Assembly (NCBI GenBank): GCA_902477365.1
Contig: CABSGW010000037.1
Coordinates: 1 to 14,737, forward strand
DNA length: 14,737 nt
Direction: 5' to 3'
Source: an uncultured Prevotellaceae bacterium
Lineage (GTDB): Bacteria > Bacteroidota > Bacteroidia > Bacteroidales > Bacteroidaceae
The position numbers were made by a program, and so were the translations under genes. The notes under the pieces were generated by a model. It was not told the origin of the DNA. It searched no databases and saw only the letters and a program-made list of their open reading frames with translations. This document shows, piece after piece, positions 1-6,597 of this stretch (position 1 is the first letter of the stretch; each line of letters begins with the position of its first letter).

Positions 1-287
1 GCACAGAAAGCCGGAACAAGGACGTGCGGACTGTTGTGCAGAAACGTGAAGCTTCCCGTGAGAACCAGGAAAGTGCTTCCGGTGAGCCGGCTACGTATGC
101 GCAACAGGGCGTGGGCATTGTTCAGTTCAATCAATGCATAGGCCGTAATGCCTACAACGACCAGTGAGATCCAGTGTCCGGTGGTGTCCCAGTCGCCTGC
201 CAGCCATATCAGCAGGGTGAAGAAAGTGGCAACCGGCAGTGTGAAACCACTGATTGCCACTTGGTTTTGGAAGCGTTTTTCCCGCAT
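1..287 (-). CDS. Hypothetical integral membrane protein, N-terminal part (runs off the window)
   Basis: The minus strand is open from an ATG at 285-287 to the window edge, giving 95 complete codons starting MREKRFQNQVAISGF. The protein begins with a short basic stretch and has three hydrophobic segments: about residues 11-30, 38-55 and 70-84. The second and third are separated by an Arg-rich loop (LLRIRSRL), consistent with a multi-pass inner-membrane protein. The start lies 17 bp after the purD stop, so it is probably co-transcribed with purD. No further-upstream ATG is available in frame. I do not recognise the family securely; a DUF6427-like Bacteroidota membrane protein is one possibility. 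The C-terminus is outside the window, so no function is assigned. Confidence 0.6.
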   Translation of the reverse strand, partial: MREKRFQNQVAISGFTLPVATFFTLLIWLAGDWDTTGHWISLVVVGITAYALIELNNAHALLRIRSRLTGSTFLVLTGSFTFLHNSPHVLVPAFC

Positions 288-304
288 GACGGTTCGGGAA
301 TGCG

Positions 305-1573
305 TTAAAGATCTTGGCCTATGTCGGACCGGAAATATTTCTTTTCAAACTGGATGGCCCGTGCACCGTCCATGGATGCTTTCAGAGCCTCGGCTTTGTC
401 TTTTCCGTATGAGCTGACTGCGATGACGCGTCCGCCGGCCGTTACCGTTTGTCCGTCCTGCAGGGCTGTTCCGGCGTGGAAAAGAATGCTTTTACCGGCT
501 TGGTCCAGTCCGGTGATGGGGTATCCCTTGCCGTAGCTTTGTGGGTAACCGCCTGAAACCAGCATGACACATACAGCTGCCCGTTCGTCGGTTTCCAGCG
601 TTTTCTCGTTCAGGTTTCCAGCGGCCACTCCCTCGAACAGATCCACCAGATCGCTCTTGATGCGGAGCATAACGGTTTCTGTTTCCGGGTCGCCCATACG
701 GCAGTTGTATTCAATCACCATCGGTTCGCCTGCCACATTAATCAGTCCGAAGAAGATGAATCCTTTGTAGTCGATACCTTCGGCAGCCAATCCTTCCACC
801 GTGGGACGGATAATGCGGTCTTCCACCTTTTGCATCCATTCACCGGTTGCAAAAGGTACGGGCGATACGCTGCCCATTCCGCCTGTGTTCAGGCCGGTGT
901 CGCCCTCGCCTATGCGTTTGTAGTCCTTGGCTTCGGGTAATATCCGGTAATGCGTACCGTCGGTCAGTACAAAGACGGAACATTCAATGCCGCTCAGGAA
1001 TTCTTCGATCACCACGCGGGCCGATGCCGTGCCGAACATTCCGCCCAGCATTTCGCGCAACTCTTTCCGGGCTTCCTCCAGTGTGGGCACTATCAGCACG
1101 CCTTTACCGGCGCACAGGCCGTCGGCTTTCAGCACATAGGGAGCTTTCAGCGTCTCCAGAAAGCGGAGCCCCTCTTCCAATTGGTTGCCGTCAAACGTGC
1201 GGTAGGCGGCAGTGGGAATGGCGTGACGTGCCATGAAGGCTTTGGCAAAGTCCTTGCTTCCTTCGAGCACGGCGCCGGCCTTCGAAGGGCCTATCACGGG
1301 GATGGCAGCCAACTGGGTGTCGGCTTTGAAATAGTCGTAAATGCCTTTTACCAACGGGTCTTCAGGGCCAACCACCACCATGTCGATGCCTTTGTCCAGC
1401 ACAAACTGGCGGATGGCTTCAAAGTCGTCGGCTTTCATGGCTACGTTTTCGCCCGTCAAGGCTGTTCCGGCATTTCCGGGTGCAATGTAGAGTTTGTCAA
1501 TCTTCGGACTTTGGGCTATTTTCCAAGCCAGGGCATGCTCGCGGCCGCCGCTACCCAACAGTAAAAGTTTCAT
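305..1573 (-). CDS. purD: Phosphoribosylamine--glycine ligase (GARS)
   Basis: Cytosolic ATP-grasp enzyme joining 5-phosphoribosylamine and glycine to give GAR, the second step of de novo purine synthesis. The 422-residue protein has the usual full length for a monofunctional PurD. Visible family marks are the N-terminal LLLGSGGREHALAWK (4-18), the KDFAKAFM segment (108-115), the ATP-grasp strand YVLKADGLCAGKGV (146-159), NTGGMGS (229-235) and the metal-binding end of the ATP-grasp fold, EYNCRMGDPETE (288-299). The ATG at 1571-1573 directly precedes the conserved N-terminus. The gene has its own consensus Bacteroides-type promoter (1624-1655), with a perfect dyad between promoter and start codon, and is followed after 17 bp by a membrane-protein gene. 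No truncation or odd residues seen. The identification is secure. Confidence 0.97.
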   Translation of the reverse strand: MKLLLLGSGGREHALAWKIAQSPKIDKLYIAPGNAGTALTGENVAMKADDFEAIRQFVLDKGIDMVVVGPEDPLVKGIYDYFKADTQLAAIPVIGPSKAGAVLEGSKDFAKAFMARHAIPTAAYRTFDGNQLEEGLRFLETLKAPYVLKADGLCAGKGVLIVPTLEEARKELREMLGGMFGTASARVVIEEFLSGIECSVFVLTDGTHYRILPEAKDYKRIGEGDTGLNTGGMGSVSPVPFATGEWMQKVEDRIIRPTVEGLAAEGIDYKGFIFFGLINVAGEPMVIEYNCRMGDPETETVMLRIKSDLVDLFEGVAAGNLNEKTLETDERAAVCVMLVSGGYPQSYGKGYPITGLDQAGKSILFHAGTALQDGQTVTAGGRVIAVSSYGKDKAEALKASMDGARAIQFEKKYFRSDIGQDL

Positions 1574-1596
1574 ATAGGGATGTGTTTAAAATTCAA

Positions 1597-1623
1597 CATA
1601 CGGGAGCGGTAAACTCCCGTATG
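1597..1623 (-). promoter_or_regulatory. Perfect 10-bp dyad at the purD transcription start / 5' leader
   Basis: On the minus strand the sequence reads CATACGGGAG, a 7-nt spacer, then CTCCCGTATG: a perfect 10-bp inverted repeat. It abuts the -7 box of the purD promoter (1624-1631), so transcription should start inside or at its upstream arm. It could be a DNA operator for a repressor or a 5' mRNA hairpin. No clear T-run follows, so a simple terminator is less likely. The dyad is seen directly; its role is inferred. Confidence 0.6.
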
Positions 1624-1655
1624 CAAAGTTACTAAACCCAAGGGGAGCAACCAAA
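1624..1655 (-). promoter_or_regulatory. Bacteroides-type promoter of purD
   Basis: The minus strand carries TTTG (1652-1655), 20 nt, then TAACTTTG (1624-1631). This matches the Bacteroidota primary sigma factor consensus TTTG-N19-21-TAnnTTTG exactly. Start of transcription is expected near 1617-1620, giving a leader of about 45 nt before the purD ATG at 1573. Confidence 0.8.
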
Positions 1656-1701
1656 TTTTCGGTGTGGAATATGGTGTGTAACGTATTCTTCGGGTCGGTA
1701 T

Positions 1702-1755
1702 GAAGAAAAAGACAATGTGGCGGAAGAGCCAATCACAATTCTTCCGCCACATTGT
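1702..1755 (-). terminator. Rho-independent terminator after ferritin
   Basis: A perfect 15-bp stem (arms 1712-1726 and 1741-1755, loop 1727-1740) lies just past the ferritin stop codon. On the minus strand it is followed by a T-rich run, TCTTTTTCTTC. It separates the ferritin transcript from the purD promoter downstream. Confidence 0.85.
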
Positions 1756-1782
1756 TTGTATATCCCGTAACAGGGGGAGTGT

Positions 1783-2265
1783 TTATTTACGTCCGCCCAG
1801 TTGTGCGTCGATAAAGAGGATACCTGCATCGCCGGCTCTCTTTATTTTCTCAACGATGGATAGCGCTGTAGCTTCTTCTTCAACCTGTTCGCGTACAAAG
1901 CCCCACAGGAAGTCTTGGGTGGCGTTGTCGTTCTCGGCAGCAGCGGTTTTTACCAGCGCGTCTATCATACCCGATACACGGCATTCGTGCTTGTAGGTTT
2001 CTTCGAAAGCCTTCAGCGGGCTGTCCCATGTTTGGGGAACAACGTCTATTTTGTCCAATTTCGGAATACCACCGCGTTTAGCCATGTAGGCAGCCATCTG
2101 GCAAGCATGGTCTGTTTCCTCGGCAGCCTGTTGTCTCATCCAATGGGCAAATCCGTCCAAACCTTCATTCAGGAAGTAGAAGTGCATGGAAAGGTAGAGG
2201 TTGGCCGACCACAACTCGGCGGCGATCTGAACATTCAGTTCTTTTTGTAATTTATCTGTCATCAT
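1783..2265 (-). CDS. ftnA: Ferritin (non-haem iron storage protein)
   Basis: Four-helix-bundle ferritin that oxidises Fe(II) at a di-iron centre and stores it as a ferric core in a 24-subunit cytosolic shell. In Bacteroides FtnA is known for iron storage and oxygen tolerance. Starting at ATG 2263-2265 (MMTDKLQKELN) gives 160 residues, the family length, and places the ferroxidase ligands at E17, E50, H53, E94, Q127 and E130, the same numbering as E. coli FtnA. A longer reading back to 2352 is excluded because it would start inside the promoter. A second ATG at 2260-2262 would shorten the protein by one residue. The C-terminal block FLWGFVREQVEEEATA is typical of Bacteroidota ferritins. The gene is monocistronic, with its own promoter (2322-2353) and terminator. 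I see no Fur or PerR site that I would defend. Confidence 0.95.
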   Translation of the reverse strand: MMTDKLQKELNVQIAAELWSANLYLSMHFYFLNEGLDGFAHWMRQQAAEETDHACQMAAYMAKRGGIPKLDKIDVVPQTWDSPLKAFEETYKHECRVSGMIDALVKTAAAENDNATQDFLWGFVREQVEEEATALSIVEKIKRAGDAGILFIDAQLGGRK

Positions 2266-2321
2266 ATTGCTTAATGTTTTAAGAGAACTTTCCGGAAAAA
2301 TTCCTTGTTGTTTTCTATAGT

Positions 2322-2353
2322 CAAAGATACGGTGATTTGTACGGATATGCAAC
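2322..2353 (-). promoter_or_regulatory. Bacteroides-type promoter of ferritin
   Basis: Minus strand GTTG (2350-2353), 20 nt, then TATCTTTG (2322-2329). This matches the TTTG-N20-TAnnTTTG pattern except for the first base of the -33 box. Expected transcription start is near 2317, giving a leader of about 50 nt and fixing the ferritin start downstream of this point. Confidence 0.75.
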
Positions 2354-2397
2354 TTTTTTCCTGTTTATTGCACTAAATTATACTCATTTGCATTTAG

Positions 2398-2496
2398 CGG
2401 AATGCGACCGATGGGCATGTCACAGTAGCCGATGGTGAAGAAAAAGCCGTGATGATGGAAAGTTTGAGTGGCTTTATCCCGTTTTATGTGGTGTAA
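2398..2496 (+). pseudogene. Possible 3' remnant of an unidentified gene (plus strand)
   Basis: The frame is open from just after a TAG at 2395-2397 to a TAA at 2494-2496, 32 codons. It has no proper start. The last residues (GEEKAVMMESLSGFIPFYVV, then stop) read like the natural C-terminus of a protein, with codon use like neighbouring genes. Immediately upstream the sequence turns AT-rich with stops in frame. It ends 45 bp from the end of the glycosidase stump on the other strand, so the two remnants face tail to tail. I cannot name the family, and chance coding-like sequence remains possible at this length. Confidence 0.3.
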
Positions 2497-2541
2497 GCAG
2501 GTATGTCCGCACAGGGTAGGAATAATCTGCTGTGTTTTGAT

Positions 2542-3036
2542 TTATTCAGCGCTCTTTAGGATATATGTCACCAAGGGGAACATTCGTTTTTCGGTGATGC
2601 GGGTGGGATCGTATTGCAATTCCCATTCCCATTCAAGTGGCATCAGATAGGCCAAGGTTGACCATCCGTAAAAAGGATTACGGCCGTAGCCTTCTCCGTT
2701 CTCGGCATTGTAGTATTCTCGGGTTGCTTTGTTTTGCTTGTACACTAAATCGTAGGTGCGTGTTGCCAGTTCGCGGGCTTCGGTTTGATAACCGTAATTC
2801 ATCAGACCGTGAAAAACCATGTAGTTTGTTGGAATCCAGGTTGTCCCGTTCCAATTACAGCGTCCGCTGGGTGGCTGTGCACCGCTTTGGTCATATGCCT
2901 TCTCATCTTTGGCCAGTGTGTGGATAGGATATTTAGCCCAAAACTCTTGCTCGTTCAACAGGTGTTCGTTCACCAGACGTTGAGCTTTTTTATTGAAAAG
3001 ATAGCAATAGGATAGTTTTTCTGTATTTACAGTGTG
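2542..3036 (-). pseudogene. C-terminal stump of an MGH1/GH63-like glycoside hydrolase
   Basis: The frame is open for 164 codons from after a TAA at 3037-3039 to a TAA at 2542-2544. It contains no ATG before the middle of the domain; the earliest usable starts are GTG codons. The readable protein carries the end of an (alpha/alpha)6 glycosidase of the MGH1/GH63/trehalase-like type: NEHLLNEQEFWAKYPI, WNGTTWIPTNYMVFHGLMNYG, then EYYNAENGEGYGRNPFYGWS. Full-length members are several hundred residues, so most of the catalytic domain, including at least one acid, is missing. No signal peptide and no promoter match in front. It is probably a deletion remnant that no longer makes an active enzyme. 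Family placement is from motif memory; substrate unknown. Confidence 0.7.
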
Positions 3037-3131
3037 TTAATCGGGATTTAGGTGTATAATAGTGATTATTTGATAGTACTCTTTTGGATTGTTCATTGCC
3101 CCTATTATTACCTGAAAAACGGATGTCGGGA

Positions 3132-3887
3132 CTAACGTCGACAAACAAATATCTGTTTTTCTGAATCATGACTGAATGCTCCCTCTTTGAACCCTCCGAA
3201 CTTGTGGAGGATCTTGAAGCCACTATAATTCAAATAAGCATCCAATTCTTGAGGGAAATACATTCTCATATCCAAATTCTGGATAGAATGAAACTTTCCG
3301 TTGATAAAATAATGCCATTTTATGCGATTGATTTGGGTCTTGTTTTCATAGCACATGGTCTGTTTTATCTGTATTTCTTTTCCGTCGCTGGTTGTGTATG
3401 TGGCAATTTCTTGTTGTTCTTTTTCTCCTTCTGCGATGTATTGAATATTCGGGTTAAAACAGTCGAATAGAAACAAGCCTTCCTCTTTGAGGTGGGTTTT
3501 GACTACATCAAAGGTTTGAAACAGATCGTCATTTTGATATAGGTGGTGGATTGAATTGAAAGGAATAAATATAAGATCGTATTGTCTTTGTAAATCCAGT
3601 GTTCTGATATCTGCTTCAATAAACATTATATTTAGTCCGGCTTCGAAAGCTTTAAATTTAGCTCGTTCAAGCATGGAGGGGGTGTAATCGACTCCACAGA
3701 TGTGAAATCCTTCCCGGGCAAGGGGAATTGTAAGTCTGCCTGTTCCGCAACAGAGTTCAAGTATGCGGGCTTCTTTGTCTTTTGGCATCCAACGTTTGTA
3801 GAAAAGCAAATCATCTGTTTGGGTATTCATTCCGTCATAGATATCCGCATTGTAAATTAAATCACCAACTTTATAGTCGTTATTCAT
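3132..3887 (-). CDS. Class I SAM-dependent methyltransferase, substrate unknown
   Basis: This 251-residue soluble protein has the Rossmann-type methyltransferase signature. Motif I is LELCCGTGR (43-51), the acidic residue binding the SAM ribose lies in GVDYTPSML (65-73), EADIRTLDL (91-99) is the adenine-contact region, and YDLIFIPFNSIHHLY (103-117) is motif IV. The C-terminal part is beta-rich with no membrane segment. It resembles small Methyltransf_25-type enzymes, whose substrates vary from metabolites to glycolipids, so no reaction is assigned. The start is ATG 3885-3887. The gene stands alone in an AT-rich patch, with two candidate promoters upstream and no visible terminator. Its composition (one inner 60-nt line, 3601-3660, is 30% GC by hand count) differs from neighbouring operons, which suggests horizontal acquisition. 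Confidence 0.85.
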   Translation of the reverse strand: MNNDYKVGDLIYNADIYDGMNTQTDDLLFYKRWMPKDKEARILELCCGTGRLTIPLAREGFHICGVDYTPSMLERAKFKAFEAGLNIMFIEADIRTLDLQRQYDLIFIPFNSIHHLYQNDDLFQTFDVVKTHLKEEGLFLFDCFNPNIQYIAEGEKEQQEIATYTTSDGKEIQIKQTMCYENKTQINRIKWHYFINGKFHSIQNLDMRMYFPQELDAYLNYSGFKILHKFGGFKEGAFSHDSEKQIFVCRR

Positions 3888-3958
3888 CTGTGTTTTTTTG
3901 TAGTTGTTATTTCATGTTTTAATTGGTCTGGCATGACTGATCGGGAGTTGATTTTTAG

Positions 3959-3988
3959 CAAAGGTATTGAACAATAAGGATAGCCAAT
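3959..3988 (-). promoter_or_regulatory. Candidate proximal promoter of the methyltransferase gene
   Basis: Minus strand ATTG (3985-3988), 18 nt, then TACCTTTG (3959-3966). The -7 box matches TAnnTTTG; the -33 box and spacing are slightly off consensus. It would give a leader of about 65 nt. Confidence 0.55.
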
Positions 3989-4044
3989 TGAGATGGGGAT
4001 GTTTTTCAGAGATGTACGATGTGGTACGACCAACGAATCCCATA

Positions 4045-4075
4045 CAAAAATAGCTAAAATCCAGTGTTATGCAAA
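4045..4075 (-). promoter_or_regulatory. Distal consensus promoter upstream of the methyltransferase
   Basis: Minus strand TTTG (4072-4075), 19 nt, then TATTTTTG (4045-4052): a full match to TTTG-N19-21-TAnnTTTG. Transcription would begin near 4040, about 150 nt before the methyltransferase ATG. It could be a second promoter with a long leader or the promoter of a small RNA. Confidence 0.55.
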
Positions 4076-4315
4076 GGGGTTGGTTACTTATTAATAGATC
4101 TACTTTCCAAAGAATCGTTGTGGCGAATTTTTATTGGTTATACTTTGGCTGTAAATGAAAGGATTGGCGGCTTAATGTGTTGTACCTTGATTTAAGAACA
4201 GTCTCAGCTTTTCCGTTTTTTATCCGGGTGGTTTCAAAATGGTTGTCGGATGCAATATTTCTGCGAAAGAAGATACGGGAACAGGTAAAGAAGCAGGCGT
4301 TGTTTTTTTGCGTGT

Positions 4316-4345
4316 CTGGGCAGTTCGTTTGCACGGACTGCCCAG
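4316..4345. repeat. Orphan 13-bp hairpin
   Basis: Arms 4316-4328 (CTGGGCAGTTCGT) and 4333-4345 (ACGGACTGCCCAG) pair around a 4-nt loop, with a single T/G non-match at 4325/4336. No T-run follows it on either strand; a T7 run precedes it on the plus strand. It is therefore not a standard terminator. It lies beyond the peptidase-gene terminator in an otherwise unstructured stretch. Function unknown. Confidence 0.6.
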
Positions 4346-4377
4346 GACGGTTTTGCGCGATGGTGTGTGCGGTTATG

Positions 4378-4419
4378 AAAAAAGCATCCGGAGTTCCCTG
4401 CTGGGGGAATTCCGGATGC
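4378..4419 (-). terminator. Rho-independent terminator after the S9 peptidase gene
   Basis: Stem arms 4384-4398 and 4405-4419 form 15 pairs with one imperfect pair (4393/4410) and a 6-nt loop. On the minus strand TTTTTT (4378-4383) follows directly. It lies 24 bp past the peptidase stop and ends the cysE-like/RNA methyltransferase/peptidase unit. Confidence 0.88.
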
Positions 4420-4443
4420 CTGATAATAGCGTGATAAGGTACG

Positions 4444-6597
4444 TTACTTCAGATAGTCTTCGAAATAACGCGTGATGCGTTCGTGCAAGTGAATCATGTC
4501 TTTGCCGGACATGTTGTGCCCTTGTCCGGGATAAGCGAAGAAGTCGGGTTGTGTACCGGCATCCTCGCAGGCCCGCAAGAAGGAGAGTGCATGTTGTGGC
4601 ACGCAGACGGGGTCGTTGTAACCGATGATGATTTGCAGACGGCCTTTCAGGTTACCCGCTTTCAGGCGCAGGTTGCTACCCTTGTAACCCTCAGGGTTGG
4701 CCTGTGGGGTGTCCATGTAGCGCTCGCCGTACATCACTTCGTAGTAGTGCCAGTCGATAACCGGTCCGCCGGCTACGCCCACCTTGAACACATCAGGATA
4801 GGTACACATCAGGTTGGTGGTCATGAAACCGCCGAAACTCCATCCGTGTACGCCCATGCGGTTGGCGTCGACGTAGGGCTGTGTCTTGAGGAATTCCACA
4901 CCGCGTATCTGGTCTTTCATCTCCTCAACGCCCAGATGGCGGAACGTGACGTTCTCAAAGGTCAGCCCACGATCCTTGCTGCCACGGTTGTCGAGTACAA
5001 ATACGACGTAACCTTTCTGGGCCATGTAGATTTCCCATCCGCGGGCAGCATAGTTGCGGCTGGCTTCCACGTTGCGTAGTCCCGGTCCGCCGTAAACGTA
5101 CACGACGGTGGGATATTTTTTGGAAGCATCGAAGTTGACGGGCTTCACAAGCCGGTAGTAGAGATCGGTGCTGTCGTCGGCAGCTTTGATGCTTCCGCAG
5201 CTTATTTCGGGAACGTTGTATTCCTTCCACGGATCTTCAGAGGTGAGCAGATTCTCTTTGTGGGCGGTGGCGGTGGCAATGCGGTTGATGCTGCCGGCTA
5301 CCGTAGGAGAACTGTAACGGTCGAGCACGTAAGCACCACTGGCCGAAAGGCTTCCGTTGTGTACACCGTCTCCGCTGTCGAGGAGGGTACGCTTGCCGGT
5401 TTTCACGTTGACGCTGAACAGGTTGTTTTGCAATGGCGAACACTCGGTGCTTTTGATGATGACGCTCTTGGTTTTTGTGTTGAAGCCCAAGATGTCGAGT
5501 ACTACGAATTTACCTTGTGTCAGCTGTTTCAGCTGTTTTCCGGTAGTGTCGAACAGGTAAAGATGGTTGTAACCGTCTTTTTCGCTCTGATAAATGAACT
5601 GATTGTTGTCCCAGGGCAGGAAGGTGAGTCCGTGCTTGGGGTGTACGTACTTGGGATGACGTTCTTCGTAAAGCACCTTGATGCGTTGGCCGGTCTTTAC
5701 ATCGTAGCTGATCAGCTGCGCATGGTTCTGATCACGGTTCAGTTCGATGAGGTAGATAGTCTGCTCGTCGGGTGACCAGCTGATGTTGGTGAAGTAACGG
5801 TCGGTAGGGTCGCCTGCCTGCAAGTAGACGGTTTCTCCCGTAAGGGGATTGAAGATACCTACTGTAACCTTGTGGCTGGTCATACCGGCCATAGGGTATT
5901 TGTCGGGATTGTAGGCAGCAGGGCGCTCCGAAATGTCCACTTGCGGATAGTCGGTCACCATACTTTGATCCATGCGGTAGAAGGCCAGCAATGTGCCTTT
6001 GGGACTCCAGAACGTACCCTTGTTGATGCCGAACTCGTCCCGGTGGACGCTTTGTCCGTAGACCAGTTCGCGCGAACCGTCGGTTGATACCTGGCGTATC
6101 TGGCCGTCGGCGGTTTGCACATAGAGGTTGTGTTCCTTCACATAGGCTTTGTGGCGCGAAGCGGCGCACCAGTCCACATGGCTTTGTCCCTCGATGCGCG
6201 GCTGTCTCCATACGGTTTGTCCGGTGCGGAAGTCAATGAGAATGGCCTCTTTGCCGTTGTTTACCAGCAGTTGTGTTTCGTTGGCATAGGGGAATGTCAC
6301 GTTATAGAGGCTGCGTAGCTTGGTGCGTTCGTCCAGTCCGGCCCACTGGTTGACGTGGTTGAGGGTAAAGAGGGTGCGCTTGCGCCCTTTAGCGTCAATT
6401 TCAACCAGTTGGTCGAGTTCTTGCTGTATCAATTTGTCTCCCCACCAGGTTGCATACATGGTTTGCGGACGCAAATTCCAAAAAGTGTTGCCGCCCGAGA
6501 GCAGGTCGTTGAGTGTGAAACTTTTTTTGGTCTGTGCCATGGTTGTGGTCATTGTTAGCAGGGCCAACAGAGTAAGAGTAAGGTGCTTAATCTTCAT
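4444..6597 (-). CDS. Secreted S9B prolyl di/tripeptidyl peptidase (DPP IV/PtpA type)
   Basis: Serine exopeptidase removing N-terminal di- or tripeptides after proline, probably in the periplasm. Starting at ATG 6595-6597 gives 717 residues with a signal peptide (MKIKHLTLTLLALLTMTTTMA, cleavage near A21/Q22); longer readings run into the upstream gene. A beta-propeller (about 90-450, with FYRMDQSMV) precedes the alpha/beta-hydrolase domain. Catalytic residues are S587 in GWSFGGF, D662 in GYNDP and H694 in GQGHNM, with the oxyanion-side Y502 in YGGPG. E620 in HYYEVMYGERY has the same spacing from the serine as the glutamate of P. gingivalis PtpA that binds the substrate N-terminus, so tripeptidyl activity is possible. 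Its start overlaps the preceding RNA methyltransferase gene by 11 nt, suggesting translational coupling, and a strong terminator follows. Activity class is secure; di- versus tripeptide preference is not. Confidence 0.93.
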   Translation of the reverse strand: MKIKHLTLTLLALLTMTTTMAQTKKSFTLNDLLSGGNTFWNLRPQTMYATWWGDKLIQQELDQLVEIDAKGRKRTLFTLNHVNQWAGLDERTKLRSLYNVTFPYANETQLLVNNGKEAILIDFRTGQTVWRQPRIEGQSHVDWCAASRHKAYVKEHNLYVQTADGQIRQVSTDGSRELVYGQSVHRDEFGINKGTFWSPKGTLLAFYRMDQSMVTDYPQVDISERPAAYNPDKYPMAGMTSHKVTVGIFNPLTGETVYLQAGDPTDRYFTNISWSPDEQTIYLIELNRDQNHAQLISYDVKTGQRIKVLYEERHPKYVHPKHGLTFLPWDNNQFIYQSEKDGYNHLYLFDTTGKQLKQLTQGKFVVLDILGFNTKTKSVIIKSTECSPLQNNLFSVNVKTGKRTLLDSGDGVHNGSLSASGAYVLDRYSSPTVAGSINRIATATAHKENLLTSEDPWKEYNVPEISCGSIKAADDSTDLYYRLVKPVNFDASKKYPTVVYVYGGPGLRNVEASRNYAARGWEIYMAQKGYVVFVLDNRGSKDRGLTFENVTFRHLGVEEMKDQIRGVEFLKTQPYVDANRMGVHGWSFGGFMTTNLMCTYPDVFKVGVAGGPVIDWHYYEVMYGERYMDTPQANPEGYKGSNLRLKAGNLKGRLQIIIGYNDPVCVPQHALSFLRACEDAGTQPDFFAYPGQGHNMSGKDMIHLHERITRYFEDYLK

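Larger units (their letters stand above)
3989..4377. other. AT-rich intergenic stretch without a supported gene
   Basis: Together with the methyltransferase leader this is part of a gap of over 550 bp between the methyltransferase and the peptidase gene. The short open frames on both strands (for example 4177-4434 plus and 4131-4334 minus) have no protein-like composition, no promoter and no recognisable motif, so I do not call them. Structured elements inside are a promoter-like site at 4045-4075 and a hairpin at 4316-4345. No tRNA or known RNA family was recognised. Confidence 0.6.

Noticed and set aside
847..1564. Long plus-strand frames opposite purD (and similar ones opposite the other large genes)
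   Set aside because: Antisense shadows of well-supported minus-strand genes, with no promoter or family resemblance.
2266..2352. Longer ferritin start giving 29 extra residues
   Set aside because: The first codon overlaps the -33 box of the ferritin promoter, and family numbering fits the start at 2265.
4131..4334. Minus-strand 67-codon frame in the intergenic stretch
   Set aside because: No recognisable motif and no promoter; it covers the orphan hairpin. Not supported as a gene.
4177..4475. Overlapping plus-strand open frames of 78 and 85 codons upstream of the peptidase terminator
   Set aside because: They span the orphan hairpin and the terminator, have no promoter, no family-like sequence and unusual composition; probably chance frames.
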